Source of the DNA: Rhodocollybia butyracea
Taxonomy: Eukaryota; Basidiomycota; Agaricomycetes; Agaricales; Omphalotaceae
DNA: 64,000 nt
Reading direction: 5' to 3'
NCBI GenBank assembly: GCA_015501585.1
Contig: JADNRY010000085.1
Span: 124,001 to 188,000 of the forward strand
The position numbers were made by a program, and so were the translations under genes. The notes below the pieces were generated by a model. The model did no database searches. It worked only from the letters and a program-made list of their open reading frames with translations, and was not told where the DNA came from. Shown here one piece after another: positions 43,698 to 52,681 of this stretch (its first letter is position 1; each line of letters starts with the position of its first letter).

Positions 43698-43788
43698 GAC
43701 CTATGCCTATTGTCACTCAGAAGTGAATCAGGTAGTAGCCAAAACCTTGAGCACAAGGCTCATAAATTATGCGGATCATGAAGTGCTA
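43698..43788 (-). repeat. Split direct repeat B2
   Basis: 91 bp starting GACCTATGCCTATTG and ending ATGAAGTGCTA, identical to B1 at 44961-45051. This is the terminal repeat in contact with hAT sequence. Confidence 0.9.
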
Positions 43789-43907
43789 TGGAAAGGTACA
43801 GGATAGGTAGGGAGTACATAGATAAACAGATGGAAAGAAATTCAAAAGGAAGTACCAGCATATACATTAGTTTGTACAATTACAATGAAAAGGGTGAGGA
43901 GGGAGGG

Positions 43908-44622
43908 TGATAGAAAAGTGGCTTGATCAAGCTAGATCTAAGCCAGATACCAGTTAGTATACTTCTACAGACATCAGCCCTGATCTGTACACACTGAGAG
44001 CCTTGATATCCAAAGATCTAACAGCTAGATTGATTTAAGAGGCAGTATAGGTGTATAGATCTGTATGGATGTGTTATAGGCTCTGTTCAGTGTAAGATCA
44101 GTGAAAGACTCGAAATGCATACCTAATCCTTGTATCTAAAGCACTGTATGCAGAGCTAGTACTTGTATAGATTTAAGGATTGTCTATAAAGGTGATGTTT
44201 GAGCTATCAGAGCTGTGGAAAGGGGACAGATGTCCTTACCAGCCACCAGAGACAAGCAAGATGATGGAGGAAGGGAAGGGAAGGAAGGAGCAATGATTCG
44301 ACTCAGAGGCTTTTCTGGCGACCACAGGCCTCTGCACAGGTCCCTGGCACCTGTGGGAACCAGCCACTGAATATACACACTGCTCCAACATCTGTCAAAA
44401 CTTGAACTTGTGATATCTTTGGAACGAGTTGGCAGAATCCTTAGGTTGTTAGGCCGTTGGATTCGTATTAAAAATGCGCTCATAATGATACCAGATATGA
44501 CCTATAACTGTTGTTGAGCAAAAAGTGCAGCACTGCTGCAAGGTTGTACAACTTTAAGCTCATCAAACAGGTCATATCTTGGGAGGTTCTTCTCAGAGTA
44601 TTTTGGGAGTGGTACTGTTGGA
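43908..44622 (-). repeat. Split direct repeat A2
   Basis: 715 bp, matching A1 (49637-50351) with only a few differences (for example GTGAAAG/GCGAAAG and CAGAATCC/AAGAATTC). Confidence 0.92.
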
Positions 44623-44960
44623 TTCCCCTTGAAAATACGATGAGAATGACACCCCAAATGTCCTAGGATAAGTGGAACAATGATGTCCCACTTGCACATT
44701 TCTGTTAGCTAACTTGAAGTGTGAATAGCTCAGCAGTGAATGAAGTTATTGACAAGGGAAAAAGTGGGTCTTGAAGCTGGAATTCAGCTTGTACAAGCAA
44801 TGCAGGAGTGAGGCATTATAGTTATGCCAGAGCTGTGACAAGCAGAGAGAGATCATGTACACCATAGGTGATGAGCTGTACTCTCTACTTGTCAGAATGG
44901 ATCTGTTGTTTGCAGAGGCCTTCAGAAAGTCTCCCTACCCTTGGAATCCGCCTTCATGTT

Positions 44961-45051
44961 GACCTATGCCTATTGTCACTCAGAAGTGAATCAGGTAGTA
45001 GCCAAAACCTTGAGCACAAGGCTCATAAATTATGCGGATCATGAAGTGCTA
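44961..45051 (-). repeat. Split direct repeat B1
   Basis: 91-bp copy of B2, lying just downstream of the tyrosine recombinase in element direction. Confidence 0.9.
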
Positions 45052-45124
45052 ATAGGATGCTAGTGATTGTTGTTGAGGGGTGGATGGTGGTGAGAAAAAA
45101 TGTGAATGAGACGCAAGGAGAGTG

Positions 45125-46128
45125 TTAAAAACCTTGTTGACGTAGTCTGATAGCTGCAAGCTGTAGTTCAGCTCTCACAGCAGGATTGTCTCTGATGTAA
45201 ATTTTCCATGCTGTAGAGGACCATCTCCCCAAGGCCATGATAATGGATTCATCAAGACCAAGTCCAGAGTAGAAAGTAGCGCCCCCAGCTCTAGCTGAGT
45301 GCCCACCAAACTCTCTGCTTACAACAGCATAAAACATAGACTCAAACCAAGCACGGTTTGGTAATGAACCATCCTCACAAATGAACAAGGCAGGCCTAGC
45401 TCCATGAAGCTTGTCTCTAGCACTGGTGTACTCCTTTAAGAGTGAGACAGGGTTAGCAAATTTCTGAGAACAGAAGAGAATATCTGTTCCCTGATAGAAA
45501 GGATCACTCTTGTGATAAGGCAGATGATAGCCAGCTTGTGCCAACTCAAGCTTTAAAGAAGCTCTTTTAATTATTTTCTTCCAATCAAACAGTGATTGGG
45601 AATGGTGAGCTCTCCAATCCGGTGACAGCCATAAAAAGCACAGCTAATGATTGTTGCAAAGAGGAGATGGTTGTAGGAGAGGTGTCTGATTTCATAAAAC
45701 TGCAGAATGTGTGAAGTACGCAAAGGAGGCTTGCGCTTTACAGGATCAGCTCGAACCTTTTTTGATCCTCTGATGGTTGCTTGAACCAGAGGATTGGATC
45801 TAGATTCATCAAAGTTTGGATAGAGCTGTTTAAGATAGTGTCTTGCCCCAGTGAGATACTTGGGGCCAGAGGCAATGTGTTTGGATGTGTAGGCAATGTA
45901 GCGGGATAGAGTAGATGGAGTTGGGTCCAAAGAGAGGTTATGAGAGGTGCAAAAGCGAATATAGTCCCTAGCACCAGTAGAGTAGTTGTTTTTAGTTGAC
46001 TTTTCAATGGCTTGAGATTGGAGAAACATAACTAGATCATCCAGTTTTCTCAAATCCATTGGGGGGCGAACAGAGCGGTTTTTATGACCACTCTGTTCAC
46101 CCAGTGCCTCTAAAAGGACTCTCTCCAT
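45125..46128 (-). pseudogene. Tyrosine recombinase of the Ngaro-like element (one frameshift)
   Basis: The N-terminal SAM-like core-binding region (IEKSTKNNYSTGARDYIRFC) and the first catalytic Arg in FYGCHRIGELTIP (about 45610) are in one frame. The rest is one frame over: LFDWKKIIKRASLKLE, DILFCSQKF, then GGHSARAGGATFYSGLG (His and second Arg) and STAWKIYIRDNP with the nucleophile Tyr. All members of the R-H-R-Y tetrad are present but are separated by a 1-bp frameshift at about 45590-45600. The gene overlaps the end of the RT frame by 19 bp. The enzyme would integrate the circular DNA copy by strand exchange through a Tyr-DNA link. Confidence 0.88.
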
Positions 46129-48020
46129 CGCGCCGGCAGTAGCTCTCTTGGGGGCTCAAAAAGGCGGACGCAATCTGCAGGGAATTGAAGCTTGTAATCA
46201 TCCAACAAAAGGCGGGACAATAAGTCTGCTCTAATGTTAGACTTTCCAGCAATATGTCTCACTCGAATATCTATTCCAGTGTTGAGAACAATACCAGCAA
46301 TAGCCAAGAGAATAGCATTGTGGGATGATTCTCTAGCTGAGAGTGAGTTGAGAACCTCAACAGAGTCAAGGCTATCAGTATGAATGAGGATGAGGCGAGG
46401 TGGAGTGGCCTTATGTGCTACATGATGAAGAAGGCATAGAATGGCAAGAAGTTCTCTGAAAAAGATATCCACTTTGTCTTTGCCTTCCCCAGGATGGACT
46501 TTATAACAAAAGCCATTTCCAGCATAGACATAAGAAAGACCAACATTGCTAGCATCAGTCCAGCCTATAAATTCAGCCTCAGAGTCCTTCCAAGCCTGTG
46601 AATCCACAAAGCGGATCCCAATGGCAGTCTGAAGCAATTCAGAGAACCAAGTCAGATCTCTCATGACTTCACCATTAATAGGAATGGAGCGAAATTGAAG
46701 AGTTTTGCCACTCATTTTCCTGTACATCTCAGTCAGGGCTGGCCTGGCCCATGGTAGGACATTGAGAGACCAATTGAGAGAACCAGACAGTCTCTGCCAA
46801 TCTCTCAAAGCAGCTTTTCTCTGTGGTGAAGCTAGGAATTTGGTGATGTCTGCAATCAGAATCTGAATGGACTCTGCTGTGAGTGAAATAGATCCCTTCA
46901 TAATATCAAGCCAGAAGCCAATGATTTTTAGAGTGACTCCAGCTTCCTGCTTTCTATCTTCATAGGGACAGCAAATCATATCCCAGAAGACCAAAAGTTG
47001 GACTTGTCTCTGAGGTCGAAGTTGATTGTGGAACATAACCAGATTTCTCTTAAAGTCCCACCCAAAGAAATCATCCATGTAAACATGCAGGCCAACAATT
47101 CCCAGCTTAACAGAACCAAACCAGCAGAGTAGAGCAGATAAACTGCACCAACAGCGAGGCGAGGTTCGAGTTCCAAACACCAGATGGCGCACAATGTGAT
47201 ATCTTCCATCTACAGAAACCACTTGACAGAGTTGCCAAAGTGGATGGCCAGGGAGATTCAGAAAAGCCTTGGAAACATCACTTTTAAAGAGAATGAGCTC
47301 TTCATTGGGATGTTCTTTCAGCACATCATTAATGATTTGACCAAAGGTGTGCATGTCATCATATTTGACCTTCCCCTCAGATCTGGGAATGTTGTCATTC
47401 AAACCAGAGCTAGTTTGGTCCATTACAACTCGTGGTTTTCCCTTCTGCCAAACTACAAACATTGGTGAAACTCTCATTCCAGGTAGAAGAACAAAGTCTT
47501 CTGGTAAAGCTTTTGACCACCTCCCAGCTGCAACTTCCTCATCTCTGTGGGCTCTCAAAGCAGCCACATCTTCAGGTTCAGAGACATAGTTCTCAATTCT
47601 CTGTTTGGATTCATCTTCCCATTCAGCATCATAAAATGGCCAAAAGCCCTCTCTCAGAGATTGCATAACTGATCTAACAAATGGCTGATTAGGATGAGAG
47701 GATAGTAGAAGCTCTAAGCGGTCCACATTAAATGGAGTCTCCACTTTAATATATGATGCCATGGCTTTAAGAGTGGATTGAATCTGAGGATTGTTTAAGA
47801 GATGTTTGGGAGGTGTAGGCAGAGGAAGTGCAGTGTAAGAAGAAGAAATGCTTGGTGGAATGATATCTGAAGATAATGATGAAGAAGACCATAAATAGCC
47901 CCTTCTAAACCTTGGACCAGAGTCTAAGTAGCTATCTGATGGCCTTTTGAGTGATTTAGGCCCTTGAAGTGCGCTTTTTACTCTGGTTTCGACGTCTTGT
48001 AGTGAGTTTACTGTAGCAGG
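46110..48020 (-). CDS. Reverse transcriptase-RNase H of the Ngaro-like element
   Basis: DIRS-type RT with MFVVWQKGKPRVVMDQTSSGLN, LILFKSDVSKAFLNLPGHP, HLVFGTRTSPRCWC and the catalytic VYMDDFFGWD (YxDD). The RNase H follows: EFIGWTDASNVGLSYVY, FFRELLAILCLLHH, LILIHTDSLDSVEVLNSL and HIAGKSNIRADLLSRL. No stop from about 48020 to 46110. The same frame stays open upstream to 49550 across the gag gene, but that portion is Leu/Ser-rich and looks like an overprinted shadow, so the true start, or a frameshift from gag, lies near 47950-48020. Confidence 0.88.
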   Translation of the reverse strand, partial: PATVNSLQDVETRVKSALQGPKSLKRPSDSYLDSGPRFRRGYLWSSSSLSSDIIPPSISSSYTALPLPTPPKHLLNNPQIQSTLKAMASYIKVETPFNVDRLELLLSSHPNQPFVRSVMQSLREGFWPFYDAEWEDESKQRIENYVSEPEDVAALRAHRDEEVAAGRWSKALPEDFVLLPGMRVSPMFVVWQKGKPRVVMDQTSSGLNDNIPRSEGKVKYDDMHTFGQIINDVLKEHPNEELILFKSDVSKAFLNLPGHPLWQLCQVVSVDGRYHIVRHLVFGTRTSPRCWCSLSALLCWFGSVKLGIVGLHVYMDDFFGWDFKRNLVMFHNQLRPQRQVQLLVFWDMICCPYEDRKQEAGVTLKIIGFWLDIMKGSISLTAESIQILIADITKFLASPQRKAALRDWQRLSGSLNWSLNVLPWARPALTEMYRKMSGKTLQFRSIPINGEVMRDLTWFSELLQTAIGIRFVDSQAWKDSEAEFIGWTDASNVGLSYVYAGNGFCYKVHPGEGKDKVDIFFRELLAILCLLHHVAHKATPPRLILIHTDSLDSVEVLNSLSARESSHNAILLAIAGIVLNTGIDIRVRHIAGKSNIRADLLSRLLLDDYKLQFPADCVRLFEPPRELLPARWRESF

Positions 48021-49593
48021 AGGAGTGGTCAATGGCTCTGTGAGCCTCACCACATTCACTGCAAAAACCATGCTTCCTGTTATTGAGACAAGGCTCTGCA
48101 CACCTGTCATCATTCCAGAGGATACATGGTGTATCAGATCTCTTAGAACTTGGCCTAGATGAAGAAGAAGATGATCCAGGAACAGGTCTTTTCTTAGAAG
48201 AACTAGAGAACATTTCTTTGAGAGTGAGAAGCCTAAGGTTCTCAGAGGCCCCCAGGTCAAAAGGAGTATTAGAGGCCTTTTGTCTAGCCTCTCTATCCAC
48301 TCTGATACCCATGGAAGGATCATTAGGAGTGACTCTGAAAAGTTCCTGAATCTGAGTCTTGTAGATATTGAGCTCAGTCTGCCTATGAGGATAGATCTTG
48401 AGCAGAGGCACCAGCCAAGATTCAAAGACTCTAATCCACTGTGACTCAGTAGTAACTGGCAGACTTCTGATAGCATGGTCCTTGTGAACCAGCTTGAATT
48501 CCTTCCCAAAATCTCTACTATCTTCATAGAGATAGCTGAACCCATTAATGGCAGCATGGATCTTTTCAAAGTCAACATACTTGTCCTTAATGATGAGGCG
48601 AAGTATGGACTGAGGCAGAGGATCAGTAAAGATCTGAGCTGAGAGGAGAGCCAGTGTAGCATCCACATTATTGTCCTGAGTGAACTGAAGTCGCAAGTCC
48701 CAGGTCTTTTGAACATGAGGAGGCATGGGAGCTGAGGTGGTAAGTGCAGCAATGTGTGGAGCGGCCTCAAGAAGTGAAGCAGGAAGTCCACCAGTGGCCA
48801 TACCAATGCTATTGAGGGAGGGCTGGAAGAGAGGTAGGTCTCCAGGCTGTTGTTCAATCTCATTCTCATCAGAGTCTCCATTGAGAGCTGTAAGCAGTGC
48901 TTGATTCTCTGCAAGTTCTCTCTCCATGAGAGCCCATGCAGCAGCTTGGGCAGCTGCCTGGGCTGTAACAGCTTCATTAGGAGGAATATACTCTCTCTGT
49001 TTCTCCTTTGCAGCAGCTTTCCTCCTTTTAGAGGAAGCAATCTCATCTCTCTGGGCCTGGAGCATCTGCTTAACATAGTCTGCAACAACATCAGAGTTTC
49101 CATTACTGTGTACTCTGAGCTCTCTGACAGCTTCCTTGATCTCAATCTCACCATTCCTGAACTGCTCCACAAGTGAGTCCATGGTAGCAGCAGCAACCCT
49201 GATAGCCTCAGCTTCTCTGGCACTCTCAGAGGGTCCTGGAGAGTCCTGAAGACGAGACAAGAGAGATGGGGAGGTTGGTGAGTGATGTTCAGTATTGGGA
49301 TTGGATGAAGAGATGACAGGAGGGTCTGTGAAGCGAGCTTGCAGTGATCTGGAGCCCAAGGGAGCAGCTGAAGTGCTGTTCTGAGTCCCAAGTGTGCTGG
49401 AAGAGTCACCAGATGTAACCTGAGAGGGCTGTAATTGTGCTGGATGACTCTGGGTAGCAATAGGGTTGGAACGATGTGACCTGGAGCTAGTAGGGAGGAG
49501 CCTAGAAGATGTAGGCCTCTGAAATGAGGAGGAATCATAAGCATGATCACCCTGGGGCTCTTGATAGACAGAACCAGCTCGAGTTTTGGACAT
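47956..49593 (-). CDS. gag-like protein of the Ngaro-like element
   Basis: Start chosen at MSKTRAGSVYQEP (ATG 49593), about 545 codons. The N-terminus is Ser/Pro-rich; the middle is helical and charged (EAVRELRVHS, QMLQAQRDEIASSKRRKAAAKEKQ). A conserved-looking block (KTWDLRLQFTQDNNVDATL, SQWIRVFESWLVPLLKIYPHR) precedes a Ser-rich basic stretch and a Cys/His cluster near the C-terminus (CILWNDDRCAEPC, GFCSECGEAHRAIDHSSC), likely nucleic-acid binding. Fungal Ngaro elements have such an upstream gene. Confidence 0.8.
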   Translation of the reverse strand: MSKTRAGSVYQEPQGDHAYDSSSFQRPTSSRLLPTSSRSHRSNPIATQSHPAQLQPSQVTSGDSSSTLGTQNSTSAAPLGSRSLQARFTDPPVISSSNPNTEHHSPTSPSLLSRLQDSPGPSESAREAEAIRVAAATMDSLVEQFRNGEIEIKEAVRELRVHSNGNSDVVADYVKQMLQAQRDEIASSKRRKAAAKEKQREYIPPNEAVTAQAAAQAAAWALMERELAENQALLTALNGDSDENEIEQQPGDLPLFQPSLNSIGMATGGLPASLLEAAPHIAALTTSAPMPPHVQKTWDLRLQFTQDNNVDATLALLSAQIFTDPLPQSILRLIIKDKYVDFEKIHAAINGFSYLYEDSRDFGKEFKLVHKDHAIRSLPVTTESQWIRVFESWLVPLLKIYPHRQTELNIYKTQIQELFRVTPNDPSMGIRVDREARQKASNTPFDLGASENLRLLTLKEMFSSSSKKRPVPGSSSSSSRPSSKRSDTPCILWNDDRCAEPCLNNRKHGFCSECGEAHRAIDHSSCYSKLTTRRRNQSKKRTSRA

Positions 49594-49636
49594 CAAATAG
49601 TTGAGATAAAGATGTGTGAAGTATGAGCAAGGAGAA

Positions 49637-50351
49637 TGATAGAAAAGTGGCTTGATCAAGCTAGATCTAAGCCAGATACCAGTTAGTATACTTCTACAGA
49701 CATCAGCCCTGATCTGTACACACTGAGAGCCTTGATATCCAAAGATCTAACAGCTAGATTGATTTAAGAGGCAGTATAGGTGTATAGATCTGTATGGATG
49801 TGTTATAGGCTCTGTTCAGTGTAAGATCAGCGAAAGACTCGAAATGCATACCTAATCCTTGTATCTAAAGCACTGTATGCAGAGCTAGTACTTGTATAGA
49901 TTTAAGGATTGTCTATAAAGGTGATGTTTGAGCTATCAGAGCTGTGGAAAGGGGACAGATGTCCTTACCAGCCACCAGAGACAAGCAAGATGATGGAGGA
50001 AGGGAAGGGAAGGAAGGAGCAATGATTCGACTCAGAGGCTTTTCTGGCGACCACAGGCCTCTGCACAGGTCCCTGGCACCTGTGGGAACCAGCCACTGAA
50101 TATACACACTGCTCCAACATCTGTCAAAACTTGAACTTGTGATATCTTTGGAACGAGTTGGAAGAATTCTTAGGTTGTTAGGCCGTTGGATTCGTATTAA
50201 AAATGCGCTCATAATGATACCAGATATGACCTATAACTGTTGTTGAGCAAAAAGTGCAGCACTGCTGCAAGGTTGTACAACTTTAAGCTCATCAAACAGG
50301 TCATATCTTGGGAGGTTCTTCTCAGAGTATTTTGGGAGTGGTACTGTTGGA
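49637..50351 (-). repeat. Split direct repeat A1
   Basis: 715 bp, the element's 5' terminal repeat. It should contain the promoter for the retroelement genes. Its outer end, TACTGTTGGA, borders unrelated sequence at 50352. Confidence 0.92.
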
Positions 50352-50638
50352 AGAAGAAGCTCCGCAACGCGGTGGCCTTGTTAAACAAGAACAACACTGA
50401 ATACCTCTTTTCTCACAAACCCAATGACCAAAAGCGTAAACGAGATAGCGTTGACGAAGGAAGAGCTGACGGTGTAAAAAAAGCCAAGTACACAAGTCAA
50501 TACACGCCGGAGAAAGTTGAAGACCTTATGGCGATGTGCAAAGAAATTGAAGCAGCAGTAATGGATCCATTGATGTTGAATAACGAGCTCGCGGCGGCAA
50601 TGAATGAGCTCAAGGAAACGTTGAATACATTCACGTAG
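50352..50638 (+). pseudogene. Fragment of an interrupted gene (C-terminus)
   Basis: An open frame continues from the element border (KKKLRNAVALLNKNNTEYLF, a basic KRKRDSVDEGR stretch, then a helical YTPEKVEDLMAMCKEIEAAV) to the stop at 50636-50638. It does not resemble the hAT C-terminus, so either the hAT gene lost its 3' half or the retroelement lies at a junction between unrelated genes. No start codon or family is assigned. Confidence 0.45.
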
Positions 50639-50810
50639 CGTACAGAGTCAATCTCATTTTGTATTCAGCTAGCATCTCTGAACTCGGGGGTCTCGAAATA
50701 TCCTAAGATCGTGTTTTTAGTGAACAAGAGCCACAATAGAGTGGCAGTGGCCGAGTAACACAATAAGAAAGTGCCTGTGACAACATGAGCTTTGGCCCTC
50801 CCTAAAACGA

Positions 50811-50816
50811 TATAAG
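50811..50816 (+). promoter_or_regulatory. TATA-like box of the 50861 gene
   Basis: TATAAG lies 45 bp upstream of ATG 50861. Confidence 0.4.
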
Positions 50817-50860
50817 TTACTCACTCGTGAATTCCCGCAACAATAACCCTTCCCTGAATT

Positions 50861-51604
50861 ATGGCTTCTGCTCGAACATGCAAACAACCTTCGAAACCAC
50901 ACTCCATTGAACCATCGAGTAGCAAGAGCTTGAAGCGCAAAAGATCGCAAAAGGACAGGACCGAGTCTCCTCCTCCTAAATGTATGAAGCAAGAGGAGGA
51001 TGACATCTCCACGATCCGGTCTGAGGAGGGAGCTTCCGAGCACAGAACAGATCCGCCAGCCATCGCTAAACCGACTCCAAAAACTCCATCGCCTTCCATT
51101 GAGGCCCCTCCCGGAGCACCCCCCTGTCGCTGCACAGAACAAGATCGCCGTCAAGTCCTCATAGAGGCTTGCAAGAGCCTCACAAGCCTCGCGGGTTGCG
51201 ACGATTTGGAATACGATCTGATCTTCTTGATGCAGAGGCTCTACAGACCTCTAGAGCGTAGAGTGAAGCTTTGGGAGGCAAAAGACAAACAGTCGTCCAA
51301 AACTCTACTAGCCTCTACCCAGGCCAGAGCTTCTTCCAAAGAATTTCTGAGTCCCGGTCCCTGTCGCTGTACCACACAAGTTGTTATAGAGGCTTGCAGA
51401 CAACTTACTGTTCTCGCGGAGTGCAACGACTTGGAATGGGATCTCTTGTTCGCAATGCAAGGACTCTATAGACCCCTCCAGCATAGGGTGAGGATCTGGG
51501 ATGCAGAATACATCGAAGATTCCAAGTTCTTGGAGGCACTTGCGAAAGCTGAAGGAATCGACGATACTGGAGTTGAAGGAGTTTTTGTCGCAAAGAAGTC
51601 ATAA
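50861..51604 (+). CDS. Lineage-specific protein with a duplicated Cys-Arg-Cys domain
   Basis: Intact single-exon frame of 247 codons. The N-terminal ~85 residues are basic and Ser/Pro-rich, with KSLKRKRSQKDR as a possible nuclear signal. Two tandem copies of a ~60-residue module follow: PCRCTEQDRRQVLIEACKSL...DDLEYDLIFLMQRLYRPLERRVKLWEA and PCRCTTQVVIEACRQL...NDLEWDLLFAMQGLYRPLQHRVRIWDA. Each starts with PCRCT, has a Cys in the first helix, and ends in LYRPLxxRVxxW. No known domain is recognised. It is flanked by transposons but looks undamaged. Function unknown; a structural or regulatory role in the nucleus is only a guess. Confidence 0.75.
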   Translation: MASARTCKQPSKPHSIEPSSSKSLKRKRSQKDRTESPPPKCMKQEEDDISTIRSEEGASEHRTDPPAIAKPTPKTPSPSIEAPPGAPPCRCTEQDRRQVLIEACKSLTSLAGCDDLEYDLIFLMQRLYRPLERRVKLWEAKDKQSSKTLLASTQARASSKEFLSPGPCRCTTQVVIEACRQLTVLAECNDLEWDLLFAMQGLYRPLQHRVRIWDAEYIEDSKFLEALAKAEGIDDTGVEGVFVAKKS

Positions 51605-51836
51605 GAACCCTTCAGAGATTCTGGGACTCAGGCCAAGCTGCAGAGATAAATCCCCCTTAGTGTATGTCAGAAAATATGACGCTTTAGACTTACATTACAT
51701 TTCTCGCCTGGGCAATCTGACCGCCCGAAATTCTTGTTTTGACCGTAATCAGATGACCGCCAAGTCCACAGAGTGGCCAAGTGACAATAAGAGCTTGAAA
51801 TGATCATAAATTCAGCTTGGTCCTGATGGTATAAGA

Positions 51837-51843
51837 TATAAAA
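51837..51843 (+). promoter_or_regulatory. TATA box of the 51898 gene
   Basis: TATAAAA lies 55 bp upstream of ATG 51898, a good fungal core-promoter arrangement. Confidence 0.6.
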
Positions 51844-51897
51844 GGCCCACTGATCGCGCTCCCATCCAATATCATTTTCCCCAAAACACCCACTGCT

Positions 51898-52681
51898 ATG
51901 GCGGTCCAATCCAAGATCGATAAATATATACAGCATCCAACTTGCGATGTGCGACTGCCATCGTTCTTCCCAGGCAACAGCCCCTACGCAAGGGCTCTCT
52001 TCAGCATTCTTTACCAGTCCGATAGGAAGTTTGTCATCGATGCCCTCGGCAATAGAGCAGCTAGGCACAACCACACCATGACCGTTGTTATGGGTTTGGC
52101 CGACAGTGAGAGTTTCGGAAGCCTCAACGTACGTGTAAGTAGTTGGATCTGATAAAAGTTCTGCGCTAATAAACCCATTCCACTAGCTTTGTTCCGACTT
52201 TCGAGAGGCACACGGGAAAAACTCCCCGAACATTATCATCAATTTACCCGAGGGCCTCCGGCGCAGCGCCTTCGTTAAGTTTGTCGACTGGCTCATTACC
52301 GTGGAAGACACCACAAGGATGCTGGCCATGCTAAAGAAGCTCCTGGACATTATCAACGATGAAGATGAGTACAACTTTGTCAAAACGAAGATTGACAGCT
52401 TCCTGGAGGGCAAGACATCAAGTCGTTCCGCACAGCAGAAGTCAAACAAGGATGGAAAGAGGAAACTTCCTGCTCCTCCGACGGCAAAATTTCTAGTGCC
52501 TTTTCCAGTCAAGCCCAGTCCAGAATTTGAAGACAGATCCATTCCATTGTTGTCGCCTAAACGGAAAAGGAAGCAGAGTACAGAGACGACGGAAGAACCA
52601 CTGCCGAAACGAAGCAAGCTGGAATTCACGGGAAAACGAAAAGGGAAGGCACGTATCCTGATATGGTCGAGCAGCTCATGA
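51898..52681 (+). CDS. Unknown two-exon protein with basic C-terminus
   Basis: Exon 1 from ATG 51898 (MAVQSKIDKYIQHPTCDVRL) ends at a GTAAGT donor at about 52136. A ~53-bp intron ends CACTAG, and exon 2 continues in phase with LCSDFREAHGKNSPNIIINL, then KFVDWLITVEDTTRMLAML, a helical ITNDEDEYNF-type region, and a Pro/Lys-rich tail with SPKRKRKQ and PKRSKLEF, likely nuclear localisation signals. It ends at TGA 52679-52681. No known family. The KDZ fragment begins in its last codons in another frame, so the tail may have been altered by the KDZ insertion. Confidence 0.6.

Larger units (their letters stand above)
43698..50351 (-). mobile_element. Ngaro-like tyrosine-recombinase retroelement with split direct repeats
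   Basis: 6,654 bp. In element direction (minus): repeat A1 (50351-49637), gag-like gene, RT-RNase H, tyrosine recombinase, repeat B1 (45051-44961), a 338-bp spacer, repeat A2 (44622-43908), a 119-bp spacer, repeat B2 (43788-43698). The A1-genes-B1-A2-B2 order is that of Ngaro/PAT elements of the DIRS order, which insert through a circular intermediate without target duplication; none is seen here. No methyltransferase or inverted termini were found, favouring Ngaro. It interrupts the hAT gene. Confidence 0.88.

Noticed and set aside
48070..49550. Leu-rich protein in the Ngaro pol frame upstream of RT
   Set aside because: Overlaps the better-supported gag frame; composition suggests overprinting by codon bias. 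Kept only as a low-interest finding.
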